Positions 52,361 through 61,965 of a stretch of DNA of 64,000 nucleotides are shown here, one piece after another. The stretch covers positions 4,606,001-4,670,000 of the forward strand of contig CP163498.1 of assembly GCA_041071465.1 (NCBI GenBank), given 5' to 3'. Within the stretch, counting starts at the first letter, position 1. Each line of letters begins with the position of its first letter. Under the pieces are notes generated by a model that was not told where the DNA came from, ran no database searches, and saw only the letters and a program-made list of their open reading frames with translations. This DNA is from Pseudomonas putida (GTDB taxonomy: Bacteria; Pseudomonadota; Gammaproteobacteria; Pseudomonadales; Pseudomonadaceae). The position numbers and the translations under genes are program-made.

Positions 52361-52789
52361 GTGACCGCATCTGACCAAAATTTCTACCGCTGTACACCCA
52401 GCCCGCTGCACGCCTTGTTGCTGGCCGGCAGTGTGCCGTTGTTTCTGGGTGCGCTACTGAGCGATATCGCCTACTACAACAGTTATCAAATCCAGTGGAG
52501 TAACTTCGCCGCCTGGCTGATCGCCGGTGCTTTGGTGTTCTGCGGGCTGGCACTGCTCTTCGCGTTGGCCAACCTGATCCGCGCCGAGCACAAGGGCGGG
52601 CGCGCAACGCTTTACTTCGCGCTGCTGCTGGTGACCTGGCTGCTTGGGCTGGTCAATGCGTTTGAGCATGCCAAGGACGCTTGGGCAGTGATGCCGTCGG
52701 GGCTGGTGTTGTCGGTGATCGTGACCGTGCTTGCGGTAGTGGCTGCATGGACCGGCTTGAGCAACCTGCGTTCGGGAGGTGCGGCATGA
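52361..52789 (+). CDS. DUF2231-like inner-membrane protein
   Basis: A 142-residue protein with four hydrophobic helices (about 18-36, 48-70, 80-96, 110-132) and the opening SPLHALLLAGSVPLFLGALLSD, which resembles DUF2231 membrane proteins (His, Asp in the first helix region). GTG start preceded by AAAGGAGG. Its stop overlaps the ATG of the sugar dehydrogenase (ATGA), so the two are translationally coupled; it may anchor or accept electrons from that enzyme. Confidence 0.8.
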   Translation: MTASDQNFYRCTPSPLHALLLAGSVPLFLGALLSDIAYYNSYQIQWSNFAAWLIAGALVFCGLALLFALANLIRAEHKGGRATLYFALLLVTWLLGLVNAFEHAKDAWAVMPSGLVLSVIVTVLAVVAAWTGLSNLRSGGAA

Positions 52790-54078
52790 AGCCTTTACAT
52801 GCATTGACCCTGTTGAGCCTGACGCTGGCGCTTGGTGCCTGTGGTGGCGACGGTGAGCCGACCCAGGCCCACGGCCCAGACCCGAAGCTGCCGGAGCCGC
52901 AGCGCGGCTTGCTGCCGAGCATGAAGATTGCGCAGCCGGTTGCCTGGGGTGAACAGAAACCGACCGTGCCGGAGGGTTTCAGCGTCACGGCCATTGCCAC
53001 TGACCTGAAGATTCCGCGGCAGAGCCTGGTGCTGCCCAATGGTGACATTCTGGTAGCCGAGGGCAGGGGTGGCAGTGCGGCCAAGCTCAAGCCCAAGGAC
53101 GTGATTGCCAGCCAGATCAAGGCCAAGGGCAACACGCAGGTAAAGGGCGGCAACCGCCTGACCTTGCTGCGTGATGCCGACGGCGATGGCACCTATGAGG
53201 TGCAGACCGTGTTCGCGGAAAACCTCAACGCCCCCTACGGCTTGGCGTTTGCCGACGGCAAGCTGTATGTGGCCAACCAGGATGCGCTGGTGCGCTTCGA
53301 CTACAAGGAAGGCCAGACCCAGGCCGAAGGCTCGCCCACCAAGGTCACCGACCTGCCGGCCGAGATCAACCACCACTGGACCAAGGCGCTGACCATCAGC
53401 CCGGATGGTCGTTACCTGTACGTGGGCATAGGCTCGAACAGCAATATCACCGAGCGCGGCCTGGAGGTCGAGATCGATCGGGCCATGGTCTGGCAGGTCG
53501 ATGCCGAAACCGGTGCGCACCGGCCCTACGCCACCGGCCTGCGCAATCCGACGGCATTGACCATTCAGCCGCAGACCGGGCAGTTGTGGACGGTGGTCAA
53601 CGAGCGGGATGAACTGGGCCCCGACCTGGTGCCGGATTACCTCACATCGGTGCGTGAGGGCGGCTTCTATGGTTGGCCTTACAGCTACTGGGGACAGAAC
53701 GTGGATGACCGGGTGCGGCCGCAGAACCCAGGCAAGGTGGCAGCGGCGATCAAGCCGGATTACAGCCTGGGCTCGCATGTGGCTGCCCTGGGTGTCGACT
53801 TCTCGATACCGGCCATGGGGGATGGGTTTTCCGACGGTGTCTTCGTGGGCGAGCACGGCAGCTGGAACCGACCTGACCCGGTGGGCTACAAGGTGATTTT
53901 CGTGCCGTTCAGCAATGGCAAGCCTGCGGGAGAGCCGATCGACTTCGCCATGGGGTTCCGAGGTGAGGATGGCAAGACCCGTGGACGGCCGGTGGGGGTG
54001 ACAGTGGACCCCCGTGGGGCGTTGATCATTGCCGATGATTTGGCGAATACGGTTTGGCGGGTGACGCGCAATCGCTGA
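52786..54078 (+). CDS. PQQ-dependent sugar dehydrogenase (sorbosone dehydrogenase-like) lipoprotein
   Basis: A 430-residue protein with a lipoprotein signal (LLSLTLALGACGG). It then forms a six-bladed beta-propeller of the GSDH/sorbosone dehydrogenase family: LNAPYGLAFADGKLYVANQ, NHHWTKALTISPDGRYLYVGIGS, ATGLRNPTALTIQP, FVGEHGSWNRPDPVGYKV and GRPVGVTVDPRGALIIADD. These enzymes oxidise sugars in the periplasm with PQQ and pass electrons to the membrane. Coupled to the upstream DUF2231-like membrane gene. Actual sugar unknown. Confidence 0.88.
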   Translation: MKPLHALTLLSLTLALGACGGDGEPTQAHGPDPKLPEPQRGLLPSMKIAQPVAWGEQKPTVPEGFSVTAIATDLKIPRQSLVLPNGDILVAEGRGGSAAKLKPKDVIASQIKAKGNTQVKGGNRLTLLRDADGDGTYEVQTVFAENLNAPYGLAFADGKLYVANQDALVRFDYKEGQTQAEGSPTKVTDLPAEINHHWTKALTISPDGRYLYVGIGSNSNITERGLEVEIDRAMVWQVDAETGAHRPYATGLRNPTALTIQPQTGQLWTVVNERDELGPDLVPDYLTSVREGGFYGWPYSYWGQNVDDRVRPQNPGKVAAAIKPDYSLGSHVAALGVDFSIPAMGDGFSDGVFVGEHGSWNRPDPVGYKVIFVPFSNGKPAGEPIDFAMGFRGEDGKTRGRPVGVTVDPRGALIIADDLANTVWRVTRNR

Positions 54079-54145
54079 ATGAACTACCGGGGTTGCGCGA
54101 TCCGCTGGGCTTGCGCGACAGCGTCTACACGGATCGCGCAGCGCT

Positions 54146-56278
54146 TCAGAAGCGGTAGTTGAAGCTGGCTTCCAGCGTCCGTGGTGCCCCTGGCGTAACC
54201 AGGTCCACCGAGCCGTGCGCCGAGGCATAGTAGTCACGGTCGAAGGCGTTCTTCAGGCGCAGCGCGGCATCCCACTGCGGCACGCTGTACAGCAGTGCGG
54301 CGTCGAAGGTGGTGTAGCCCGGCATCACCACTACGTTGTCGAGCGCGGTGTAGCGCTCGTCGACGTAGTTGGCACCGGCAGCCACGCGCCACTCTGGGGT
54401 CAGGGTGCGCACCAGCCAGATGTTGGCGCTGTTACGCGGCGTCAGCGTAGGGGTCTGGCCTTCATTGGCCACGCCATTGGTCTTGCTGTTCGACTTGGTG
54501 ATCTCGGCATCCAGGTAGGCGTAACCGGCGTAGACTTGCCACTTGTCCGAGAGCTGCCCGCTGACGGTGGCTTCGAAACCATCGGTACGTTGCTCGCCCG
54601 CCAGTACGGTCAGGTTGGGGTTGGCCGGGTCGGCAGTCTTCATGTTGGTGCGCTCAAGGCGGAACACCGCAGCGGTCAGCGACAGGCGGCTGTCGAGCAG
54701 GTCCCATTTGGCGCCGATTTCATAGTTGGTGGTTTCTTCCGGCTCCAGATGCTGGTTGGTCGGGCTGACCGCGAACACTTCGCCCGAAGGCTGGTAGCTG
54801 CGGCTGACCGACACGTAGTAGGACTGGATGGTGTCCGGCTGATAGACCAGGCCGGCGCGCGGGCTCCAGGTCTTGTCGGTGCGGTCGAGGTCGACGTTCT
54901 GCACGCGGTCGTCGTCGTACTCCTGGCCGAAGATGTCATAACGCACACCCACCAGGGCCTTCCAGTGCTCGTTAAGCTCGATCATGTCCTGCAGGTACAA
55001 ACCGGTGGTCTGCTGGAAGTTGGTGCCTTTGGACGACAGGTTGGCGGCATGGTCTGGCACCGGCACCAGGGCGTCGCGGTACACCGGCACCTGGGCCACA
55101 TTGTTTTGGCTCAGCACGCGCTGGTACTTGTCCTGCAAGCCCACTTCCACGCCATACAGCAGGTTGTGCTGCATGCCGGCCACTTGCGCCTGCTGCTTGA
55201 GTTCGGTCTGGTTGAATACACCGTACTCGTCACGGGCAACGTTGCCACGGTTGAGCTTGACCAGCAATTCGCCGTTGGGCGCAGTGACGAAGCGTGTCGG
55301 GCTGCTGTCGGCCAGGGTGTTGTTGCGGTCCAGGTCGTAGCGGTAGTAACGGCTGGTGTTGGTCAGCGTGAAGCTGTCGTTGATGCGGTAGTCCAGGCTG
55401 GCGGTCAGCGAGAACACCTCGCTGCGGGCGTAGTCCTGGTCGGCATCGCCAGAGCCGAAGCGCTTGTCGCGATCGACATCCACCGGGCGGTTGCCCAGGG
55501 CCGGGATGCCGAAGTCGATCAGGCGCTTGTCGTACAGGTAGGTGGCGCCCAGGTTCAGTTCCAGGTCGTCCGAGAGGCGGAAGTAGGCCGACGGCGCGAT
55601 GGCCTTGCGGTCGATATAGCCATCGTCGCGGAAGGTGTCGCTGTCTTCGAAGGCGCCGGTTACGCGGTAGGCCTGGTTGCTTTGCGGGTCGGCCCAACCG
55701 GTGTCGAACTGCGTGCGGCGTTTGCCTTCGCTGTCGAAGCTCATGCCCACTTCGCGCTTGGGCGTGAAGCTTGGCTTCTTGCTGATGCTGTTGATCAGCC
55801 CGCCAGAAGAACCACGGCCATACAGCACGGCGGCTGGGCCCTTGATCACCTCGACACGCTCGACGTTGGACAGGTCACGGAAGTACAGGGCATCGTCGCG
55901 CACGCCGTCGATGTACATGTCGCCAATGGCGCTGAAGCCGCGGATGGTCACCTGGTCGCGCTGGCCGTCGCCGTTGGACAGGCCGATGCCGGGCACGTTC
56001 TTCAGCACGTCCTCCATGGACTGCGCGCCCTGATCCTTGATTACGCTTTCGGGCACGACGTTGACGGTTTGCGGGATATCACGCAGCGGCGCGTCGATCT
56101 TCATGGCGCTGCGGCTTTCACTGGCCTTGTAGCTTTGCTGCTCGTAGGCGCTGGTGACGGCAGTGGCGGGCAGGGCGAGGCTACCCTGCGCTTGGGTTTG
56201 AACGGCAGCGTGAACAGCAGGCACAACCAGCAGGCCCAGCATGGAAATGGATGCTGGGGCAACGGACCTTTTTGCCAT
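54146..56278 (-). CDS. TonB-dependent siderophore receptor
   Basis: A 710-residue outer-membrane receptor. Signal peptide ends near VPAVHAAVQ; plug domain (about 55-175) includes LRDIPQTVNVVPESVIKDQGAQSM and VEVIKGPAAVLYGRGSSGGLIN; the rest is a 22-strand barrel ending in the terminal Phe of LEASFNYRF. This is the FpvA/FhuE/catecholate type (TIGR01783-like) that imports ferric siderophores with TonB energy. No N-terminal signalling domain or sigma factor pair is present. A weak Fur-like stretch lies upstream at 56311-56332. Confidence 0.92.
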   Translation of the reverse strand: MAKRSVAPASISMLGLLVVPAVHAAVQTQAQGSLALPATAVTSAYEQQSYKASESRSAMKIDAPLRDIPQTVNVVPESVIKDQGAQSMEDVLKNVPGIGLSNGDGQRDQVTIRGFSAIGDMYIDGVRDDALYFRDLSNVERVEVIKGPAAVLYGRGSSGGLINSISKKPSFTPKREVGMSFDSEGKRRTQFDTGWADPQSNQAYRVTGAFEDSDTFRDDGYIDRKAIAPSAYFRLSDDLELNLGATYLYDKRLIDFGIPALGNRPVDVDRDKRFGSGDADQDYARSEVFSLTASLDYRINDSFTLTNTSRYYRYDLDRNNTLADSSPTRFVTAPNGELLVKLNRGNVARDEYGVFNQTELKQQAQVAGMQHNLLYGVEVGLQDKYQRVLSQNNVAQVPVYRDALVPVPDHAANLSSKGTNFQQTTGLYLQDMIELNEHWKALVGVRYDIFGQEYDDDRVQNVDLDRTDKTWSPRAGLVYQPDTIQSYYVSVSRSYQPSGEVFAVSPTNQHLEPEETTNYEIGAKWDLLDSRLSLTAAVFRLERTNMKTADPANPNLTVLAGEQRTDGFEATVSGQLSDKWQVYAGYAYLDAEITKSNSKTNGVANEGQTPTLTPRNSANIWLVRTLTPEWRVAAGANYVDERYTALDNVVVMPGYTTFDAALLYSVPQWDAALRLKNAFDRDYYASAHGSVDLVTPGAPRTLEASFNYRF

Positions 56279-56310
56279 TACAGGTGACTCTTTGTTGTTT
56301 TCGAGGTCAC

Positions 56311-56347
56311 GAATAGTAATGATTTGTAAATGTAAAGCAAGTGTAAA
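56311..56347 (-). promoter_or_regulatory. AT-rich Fur-like stretch and TGTAAA repeats upstream of the siderophore receptor
   Basis: GAATAGTAATGATTTGTAAATG (56311-56332) partly fits the ATnAT-rich Fur consensus with the AATGAT half. TGTAAA occurs three times (56325, 56331, 56342). Iron control is expected for such a receptor, but the match is degenerate. Confidence 0.35.
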
Positions 56348-56503
56348 GAGTTCGCATTTGCTATTACAAGCGTGGGGTGGCGAGAAGGAGGCGAAACCGG
56401 TCGCAGCGGATGTGTGCGGGCAGGGTGGTGGGCAACGTCTATGCTTGTTGGCGCGTGAGCCTTTCGCGCCCTTTTTTGGTCTTGATCACATGGAAGCAGG
56501 CCT

Positions 56504-57085
56504 ATGAACCCGATTCGTTCTCTCGCTCGTGCAGTTGCCTTGGCCACACTGGTTTCCGCTGCCAGCCTCACGGCACACGCTGCTGATATCCCGATTGCCA
56601 GCGAGGCACTGGAAAGCCACGTCACCACGCAAGTCACAGCCATCGACCTGGCCAACCGCCAGGTGACGGTGAAGGGCCCTGATAACAAGAAGGATGTGAC
56701 GTTCCAGCTCACGGAAAAGGCCAAGGCCCTGCCTAATCTCAAAGTGGGCGACCAGGTCGACATCTTCGTCACCCGTGCCGTGGCTTATGTGCTCAACACC
56801 AATGTGGGTGGGGCGCCGAAGGCCAGTGAGGAGTCGGGGACCATTCGCGCCACTGCGCAAAACCCCAACCCGGGTGGCGAGGCATTCCGCCAGGTCAGGG
56901 TCACTTCGCAGATCAAGAAGATCGACCTCAAGCAGCATGAGGTGAGCCTGCTGCCACCAGAGGGCAAGCTGCAGGTCGTCAAGGTCGAGAACCCAGACCT
57001 GCAGGCGCGCATGAAGAACCTCAAGGTTGGCCAGACGGTCGACGCGATCTACACCGAAGTGCTGCGCATTGAAACCTCGCGCTGA
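56504..57085 (+). CDS. Periplasmic protein of unknown function with repeated beta domains
   Basis: A 193-residue protein with a Sec signal (ALATLVSAASLTAHAADIP). The mature part looks like two similar halves, each pairing a VTAIDLANRQVTVKGP-type strand-turn-strand with a later LKVGDQVDIFVTRAV or LKVGQTVDAIYTEVL strand, suggesting an internal duplication of a small beta-barrel unit. Start follows AGGCCT. Divergent from the TonB receptor. Family not recognised. Confidence 0.78.
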   Translation: MNPIRSLARAVALATLVSAASLTAHAADIPIASEALESHVTTQVTAIDLANRQVTVKGPDNKKDVTFQLTEKAKALPNLKVGDQVDIFVTRAVAYVLNTNVGGAPKASEESGTIRATAQNPNPGGEAFRQVRVTSQIKKIDLKQHEVSLLPPEGKLQVVKVENPDLQARMKNLKVGQTVDAIYTEVLRIETSR

Positions 57086-57089
57086 GCAT

Positions 57090-57854
57090 TCATCGAGGTA
57101 GGCTGCGGGTTGCCCGTGTATGTATCCGTCGTGATGCCTTGCATGACGGCGGATGGCGCACGAACAGCTGGATCACCCAATCCGGGCGGGTCTTGCTGGC
57201 GTCATTGAGCCAGTTGGCGACCGAGTCCTGAGCGTATTTGTCAGCTTCTGCCAGGCGCGGTACCAGCAGCGGCTCAGCCGCTTCAGGCGTTTGCTTGAGT
57301 GCGTTGATGTGCTCGCACCACACCCCACGTGGGCGTAGCACCTCGATGCAGAAGCGCCTTACCAGCGGGTTCAGGTCGCCGGCGTAAGGCCCGAGCAGTG
57401 CGAGGGCTGCGTCCAGTTCTTGGGCCAGGCGTGGGCGCAAGGCCATCCACGCCCACTCGCGTACGCCAAAATGCTCATCGCGAGCGAATCGCAACTGTGC
57501 CAGCAGTGCAGGCTCCAGCAGTTGCGTGCGCGATAAATGCGCTTGGGCGAAGGCCGCCCAGCTGCGCACGGTATCGGAAGCATGCGAGCTGCACTGCGCC
57601 AGCACTTGCTCGCGCATCGGCGAGGCGGCCTGCTCCAACCATTGCCCCAGCGCCAGCCCGATGGCTGCGATCTTCTTCGACAGGCCCAACGAGGCTGTGT
57701 CTTCAGCGCAGGCGGTCAAATCGTCGATGAGCGTGGCTGGCAGCAGGGTGGCCAACGAGCCGACCAGGGCTCTCTGGTCCACCGCCAGGCATTCGGCGAG
57801 GTTGCGGGTTGGTAACTGCCCTAGATCAAGCAGGGTTTTGCGTTCATCTGTCAT
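57090..57854 (-). CDS. HEAT-repeat DNA alkylation repair-like protein
   Basis: A 254-residue, nearly all-helical protein. Helical repeats such as SSHASDTVRSWAAFAQAH, EHFGVREWAWMALRPRL and LNPLVRRFCIEVLRPRGVW are the AlkD/HEAT-like repeats of the DNA alkylation repair family (glycosylases that excise alkylated bases without base flipping). The RRFCIEVLRPRG segment and final RATRSLPR are typical. Catalytic Trp/Asp cannot be placed with certainty. Monocistronic, convergent with the periplasmic gene before it. Confidence 0.8.
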   Translation of the reverse strand: MTDERKTLLDLGQLPTRNLAECLAVDQRALVGSLATLLPATLIDDLTACAEDTASLGLSKKIAAIGLALGQWLEQAASPMREQVLAQCSSHASDTVRSWAAFAQAHLSRTQLLEPALLAQLRFARDEHFGVREWAWMALRPRLAQELDAALALLGPYAGDLNPLVRRFCIEVLRPRGVWCEHINALKQTPEAAEPLLVPRLAEADKYAQDSVANWLNDASKTRPDWVIQLFVRHPPSCKASRRIHTRATRSLPR

Positions 57855-58056
57855 CGAATGTGTTCCATCACATCAGCTTTAGGTTTGCTCGTAGCGAGGC
57901 CCTTGGGTGTCGCGACGGGACAGGAGCCTAGCTCAATAGGTAGAGAACGTATCTATTCATGCGCCTGGCGAATAGTGTGCGTGCATGTTTTCGATTTCCA
58001 TAAGTTTGGGGAATTTTCGATCATGGCGTGAATATTGGTCAGCGATGAGGATTGCC

Positions 58057-58575
58057 ATGTTCAGTAAAACCCTGTGTCTTCTGGTGCTTCCCTTTGCCCT
58101 GGCGTTGCTAGCCGGGGCAGTTTTGCCGTTCCAGGCCGCAGGTAATGCCGCCGTCGGCCGGGCGTTGGGGCACTGGCTGTGGGGGGCATTCACGTCGTTG
58201 ACGGTGAGTTCGCTGGTGGTTGTCGCCGCGCTGTTGATCCTCAGAGTGCCAGTGCCAGACCTAGACAAGGCCCTGCAGGGGCCATGGTGGCTTTGGGTCG
58301 GGGGAGTGCTGGGGGCGATGTATGTGGCCGGTGCCGCAGCACTTACTCCCAAACTGGGCGCGGCGGGGTTCCTGGTGCTGGTGGTGGCCGGGCAGATCAT
58401 CACAGCGGTGCTCGCCGACCACTTCGGGGTAATGGGGCTGGGCGGTAAGCCGCTCAGCCTGGCCAGGGTAGCGGGTGTAGTGCTAATCCTGTGCGGTGTG
58501 CTGCTGGTGCAGGGTACATGGGCGCCGGCGCCATCGGCCGATTCCACGGTACCGGTGAAGCAGCAGGAAAACTGA
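58057..58575 (+). CDS. DMT-family (YdcZ/DUF606) inner-membrane protein
   Basis: A 172-residue protein with five hydrophobic helices. GRALGHWLWGAFTSLTVSSLVVV, WWLWVGGVLGAMYVAGAAAL TPK and VVAGQIITAVLADHFGVMG are the YdcZ (DUF606) signature segments of the drug/metabolite transporter superfamily. Start at 58057 is preferred because TGAGGAT precedes it; other ATGs are at 58045 and 57985. Transport substrate unknown. Convergent with the LysR gene that follows, with stops back to back at 58575/58576. Confidence 0.85.
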   Translation: MFSKTLCLLVLPFALALLAGAVLPFQAAGNAAVGRALGHWLWGAFTSLTVSSLVVVAALLILRVPVPDLDKALQGPWWLWVGGVLGAMYVAGAAALTPKLGAAGFLVLVVAGQIITAVLADHFGVMGLGGKPLSLARVAGVVLILCGVLLVQGTWAPAPSADSTVPVKQQEN

Positions 58576-59484
58576 TCAGCGCCCTGGCTGGCTGCAGGCC
58601 CACACGGTTTCGCGCAGCCAGCGGTGCCCAGGGTCGCTGTCCTTGCGGCTGTGCCAGGCCTGCTGGTAGTCGAATGAGGGAATAGCCAGTGGCGGCGTGA
58701 ACTGGCGCAGTGTCTTGTGTTGGCGTAACGACCCTACAGCGCGGCTGGCCACCGTCAGGATCAGATCGGTGCCAGCCAGCACTTCGACTGCCGCGCTCCA
58801 GTGTGGCAAGGCCAAGGCAATACGACGGCGCAGGCCTTGGGCGGCCAGTGCACGCTCGATTTCATCGAAGGCATCCGGGCGCATGGCCATCAACACATGC
58901 GGGCGTGCCAGCCAGTCTTCCAGGGCCAGATCACCGCGAGGGGGCAATACCTGGCGATCGGCAACACTGATGAAACGGTCGGCAAACAGGGGCTGGGCGG
59001 TGATGTCCTGGGGCAGGTCTGGGAACAGGCCCAGGGCCAGGTCCAGTTCGCCGTCGAGCAACTGGGCCAGCATCGTTTCGCGGCTGGCCTGGCTGATGGC
59101 CAGGTCCACCCCGGGTGCTACCTGGCGCAGATGGCGTAGCAGAGGCGGCAGGATAAGGCGCGAGGAATAGTCAGACAGTGACAGCCGGAAACGGCGCTGG
59201 GCCCTGGCGGGTTCGAACAACGGGGTAGCCAGCAGGCCGTTGAGGTTGCCCAGGGCATCTTGCAGGGGTTGGGCCAGCGACTGGGCGCGGGCGCTGAGGG
59301 CCATGCCGCCGCCTTGGCGTACCAGCAACGGGTCGTCGAAGTGTTTACGCAACTGCGCCAGGGCGTGGCTGACTGCCGGTTGACTGCGGTGCAGGCGCAG
59401 CGCGGCGCGGGTCACGTGCTTTTCGCTGAGCAGGGCGTGCAAGGCGAGCAGTAGGTTGAGGTCGATCTTGCGCAGCTCATCCAT
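58576..59484 (-). CDS. LysR-family transcriptional regulator (NodD/NahR-like)
   Basis: A 302-residue LysR protein. MDELRKIDLNLLLALHALLSEKH and HRSQPAVSHALAQLRKHFDDPLLVR give the HTH (about residues 5-65) in the NahR/NodD style. Substrate-binding domain includes LFADRFISVADRQVLPPRG. Divergent from the YeeE/YedE gene with 138 bases between, so it may regulate sulfur or thiosulfate uptake, but the pairing is only positional. Confidence 0.9.
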   Translation of the reverse strand: MDELRKIDLNLLLALHALLSEKHVTRAALRLHRSQPAVSHALAQLRKHFDDPLLVRQGGGMALSARAQSLAQPLQDALGNLNGLLATPLFEPARAQRRFRLSLSDYSSRLILPPLLRHLRQVAPGVDLAISQASRETMLAQLLDGELDLALGLFPDLPQDITAQPLFADRFISVADRQVLPPRGDLALEDWLARPHVLMAMRPDAFDEIERALAAQGLRRRIALALPHWSAAVEVLAGTDLILTVASRAVGSLRQHKTLRQFTPPLAIPSFDYQQAWHSRKDSDPGHRWLRETVWACSQPGR

Positions 59485-59622
59485 GGAGTGAATGATCCTG
59501 TAAGAATTTAAAGGCGTGAATCAGCTTAACAAATGATGTGGCCACATGGCCCCCACAAAGGGCTGCGCCGACCTGTCTAGCGTTATACTCCCCGTCCGTT
59601 TTACTGTTATCCGAGTATTCCG

Positions 59623-60836
59623 ATGGGTCTTTCCGCAACTGCCACACCCGAACCGCGTCGCCTTGGCGCACCTATTATCGCCATGACCTTGCTGCTGGCT
59701 GGCGCCTGGTTCCTCAACTTCAATGCCGGCTTCAAGCAGGTTTTGTTGCTGGTGGTCGGCGCCGCGCTTGGTCTGACGCTGTATCACGCCGCCTTCGGTT
59801 TCACTTCGGCCTGGCGAGTGTTCATCAACGAGCGACGTGGCGCAGGCCTGCGCGCACAGATGGTCATGCTGACCTTGGCCGTGCTGCTGTTCTTCCCGGC
59901 GCTTTCGGCAGGTAGCCTGTTCGGTAACCCGGTCACCGGTCTGGTAGCCCGGCGGGTGTCTCTGTGGTGTTCGGGGCGTTCATTTTCGGCATCGGCATGC
60001 AGCTGGGCGGCGGTTGCGCATCGGGCACGCTGTTCACCGTAGGGGGTGGTAATGCGCGCATGCTGGTAACCCTGCTGTTCTTCATCATCGGCTCGGTCAG
60101 CGCTACCCATCATGCTGATTGGTGGTTCGCCTTGCCGTCGTTCCCGGCCACCTCGATCGTGCAAACCTGGGGGGTAGGGCCTGCGCTGTTGGTTAGCCTG
60201 GCGGTATTCGGGTTGATCGCCTGGGCTACCGTGGTGCTGGAAAAACGCCGGCATGGCGCGCTTGAGGCGCCGGTTGCCAGCGAACACCAGGGCCTGCGCC
60301 GCTTCCTGCGTGGTCCTTGGCCATTGCTGTGGGGCGCTGTCGCCCTGGCCTTGTTGAACTACGCGACCTTGGCGCTGGCGGGGCGGCCATGGGGCATTAC
60401 CTCGGCGTTCGCCCTGTGGGGGGCTAAGGTGCTCAACGGGTTGGGTGTGGATGTCGGCAGTTGGGTGTTCTGGCAGGCTCCGGCCAATGCCAAGGCCTTG
60501 GCGGCGCCGTTGTGGCAGGACATCACCACAGTGATGGACCTGGGCATCGTGCTGGGGGCGTTGCTGGCGGCGGGCCTGGCCGGGCGCTTTGCGCCAAGCC
60601 TGAAGATCCCGCTGCCGTCGCTGGTGGCCGCAGTGATTGGCGGCCTGCTGCTGGGCTACGGTTCGCGCCTGGCGTACGGGTGCAACATCGGTGCGTATTT
60701 CAGCGGTATCGCCTCGGGCAGCGTGCATGGCTGGCTGTGGCTGGTGGCGGCCTATGCTGGCAACCTGGTCGGCGTGCGCCTGCGCCCGCTGTTTTTCGCT
60801 GGTGAGCGGCGCCCTGCGGTACTGGGCGGGTGCTGA
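59623..60836 (+). pseudogene. YeeE/YedE-family (TsuA-like) sulfur transporter, frameshifted
   Basis: From ATG 59623 the frame shows the first helices (MTLLLAGAWFLNFNAGFKQ, LALLLFFPALSAGSLFG-like) to NPVTGLVA and is lost at CCC 59948-59950. Adding one C gives VAPAGVSVVFGAFIFGIGMQ, followed by the conserved QLGGGCASGTLFTVGGGN and, later, YGCNIGAYFSGIASG, the two Cys-Gly loops of thiosulfate transporter TsuA-like proteins; ends at 60836 with 404 residues. Likely imports thiosulfate or another sulfur compound. One-base loss in a C run is probably a sequence error. Confidence 0.87.
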
Positions 60837-60949
60837 AGCACTGATTTGATTGCTGCAAGGGGTGCAGAAATCATCTGCACCTCGCCTGATTGTTCAACGT
60901 TTCCTACCTGATTAGCCTGATTCGAACACTCATCCAGCAGGATTCGATC

Positions 60950-61924
60950 ATGGTTACCCGCATCATTCTCAATGGCACCGGCACTGCCGATGTCATGCAG
61001 CTCGAACACATGGCGGTGCAAACTCCAGGGCCTGGGCAGGTCTGGCTGGAACAGACAGCCATGGGTGTGAACCCGCTGGACGTGTTGCAGCGCAAGGGTG
61101 GGGCAGGGCTGGCATTGCCGTCAGGCCTGGGGCTGGAAGGTGCAGGTAGGGTCACTGCCCTCGGCGATGGGGTTCGCAACGTGCAGGTCGGCGACCGGGT
61201 CGCCTATGCGATGGGGCCGGTCGGCGCTTATGCCAGCGGCCGGCTGTTCCCGGCCGAACGGCTGGTCAAGCTGCCGCCGCAGCTGGAGGACGAAGCCGCC
61301 GCAGCGGTGCTGTTCAAGGGCATTACGGCGCAATACTTGTTGAAAACCACCTTTGCCGTGGGGCCGGGTACACAAGTGCTGCTATACGGCGCAGCCGGTG
61401 CCTTGGGCCAGCTGATGGCACCTTGGGCGCGGCACCTGGGGGCGACGGTGATCGGCGTGGTGTCGCGCCCGCAAAGTGTGGCGAGGGCACAGGCAGCAGG
61501 CTGCCAGCATGTGCTGGTGTTCGACGCGGCAACCTTGGCCAGCCAGGTGCGCAAGCTGACCCAAGGGCAAGGGGTGGATGTGGTGTATGACTGCGTGGGC
61601 AAGGTGTCGCTGGAGGCTTCGCTGGACAGCCTGCGAGTGCGCGGCCTGTTGGTGTCGTTCGGTGGCACCTCCGGTGCACCGGCGGCTATCGAGGTGGCCA
61701 CGCTCAATGCCAAGGGCTCGTTGTACCTGACCCGGCCGTCGTTAGCGGCCCACACCCGCACGGTCGAGGAGTACCAGCAGCGTGCGGCCGATGTGCTGAC
61801 GGCCGTCGCCGAGGGTATCATCCAGCCTCGGGTGTGGCGTCGCTACCCGCTGGCTGACGCAGCCAAGGCCCACGGGGACCTGGAGCAAGGGCGGTCGGAG
61901 GGCGCGTTGGTACTGACTGCCTGA
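60950..61924 (+). CDS. Zinc-independent alcohol dehydrogenase/NADPH:quinone oxidoreductase
   Basis: A 324-residue MDR-family enzyme. QTAMGVNPLDVLQRKG and LEGAGRVTALGDGV are the N-terminal substrate domain; VLLYGAAGALGQLMAPWA is the Rossmann cofactor motif; the zinc-ligand cysteines of classical ADH are absent. This matches QorA-type quinone oxidoreductases. Start at 60950 follows AGGAT. The LysR gene 41 bases downstream in the same direction may be co-transcribed with it. Confidence 0.9.
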   Translation: MVTRIILNGTGTADVMQLEHMAVQTPGPGQVWLEQTAMGVNPLDVLQRKGGAGLALPSGLGLEGAGRVTALGDGVRNVQVGDRVAYAMGPVGAYASGRLFPAERLVKLPPQLEDEAAAAVLFKGITAQYLLKTTFAVGPGTQVLLYGAAGALGQLMAPWARHLGATVIGVVSRPQSVARAQAAGCQHVLVFDAATLASQVRKLTQGQGVDVVYDCVGKVSLEASLDSLRVRGLLVSFGGTSGAPAAIEVATLNAKGSLYLTRPSLAAHTRTVEEYQQRAADVLTAVAEGIIQPRVWRRYPLADAAKAHGDLEQGRSEGALVLTA

Positions 61925-61965
61925 TGCCCGATCCTTGACCCCACTGCCCTGAGCCGAGCCTTGCC

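Noticed and set aside
54215..56287. 690-residue plus-strand open frame over the TonB receptor
   Set aside because: Complete antisense of a well-supported receptor; long shadow frames are common at this GC content.
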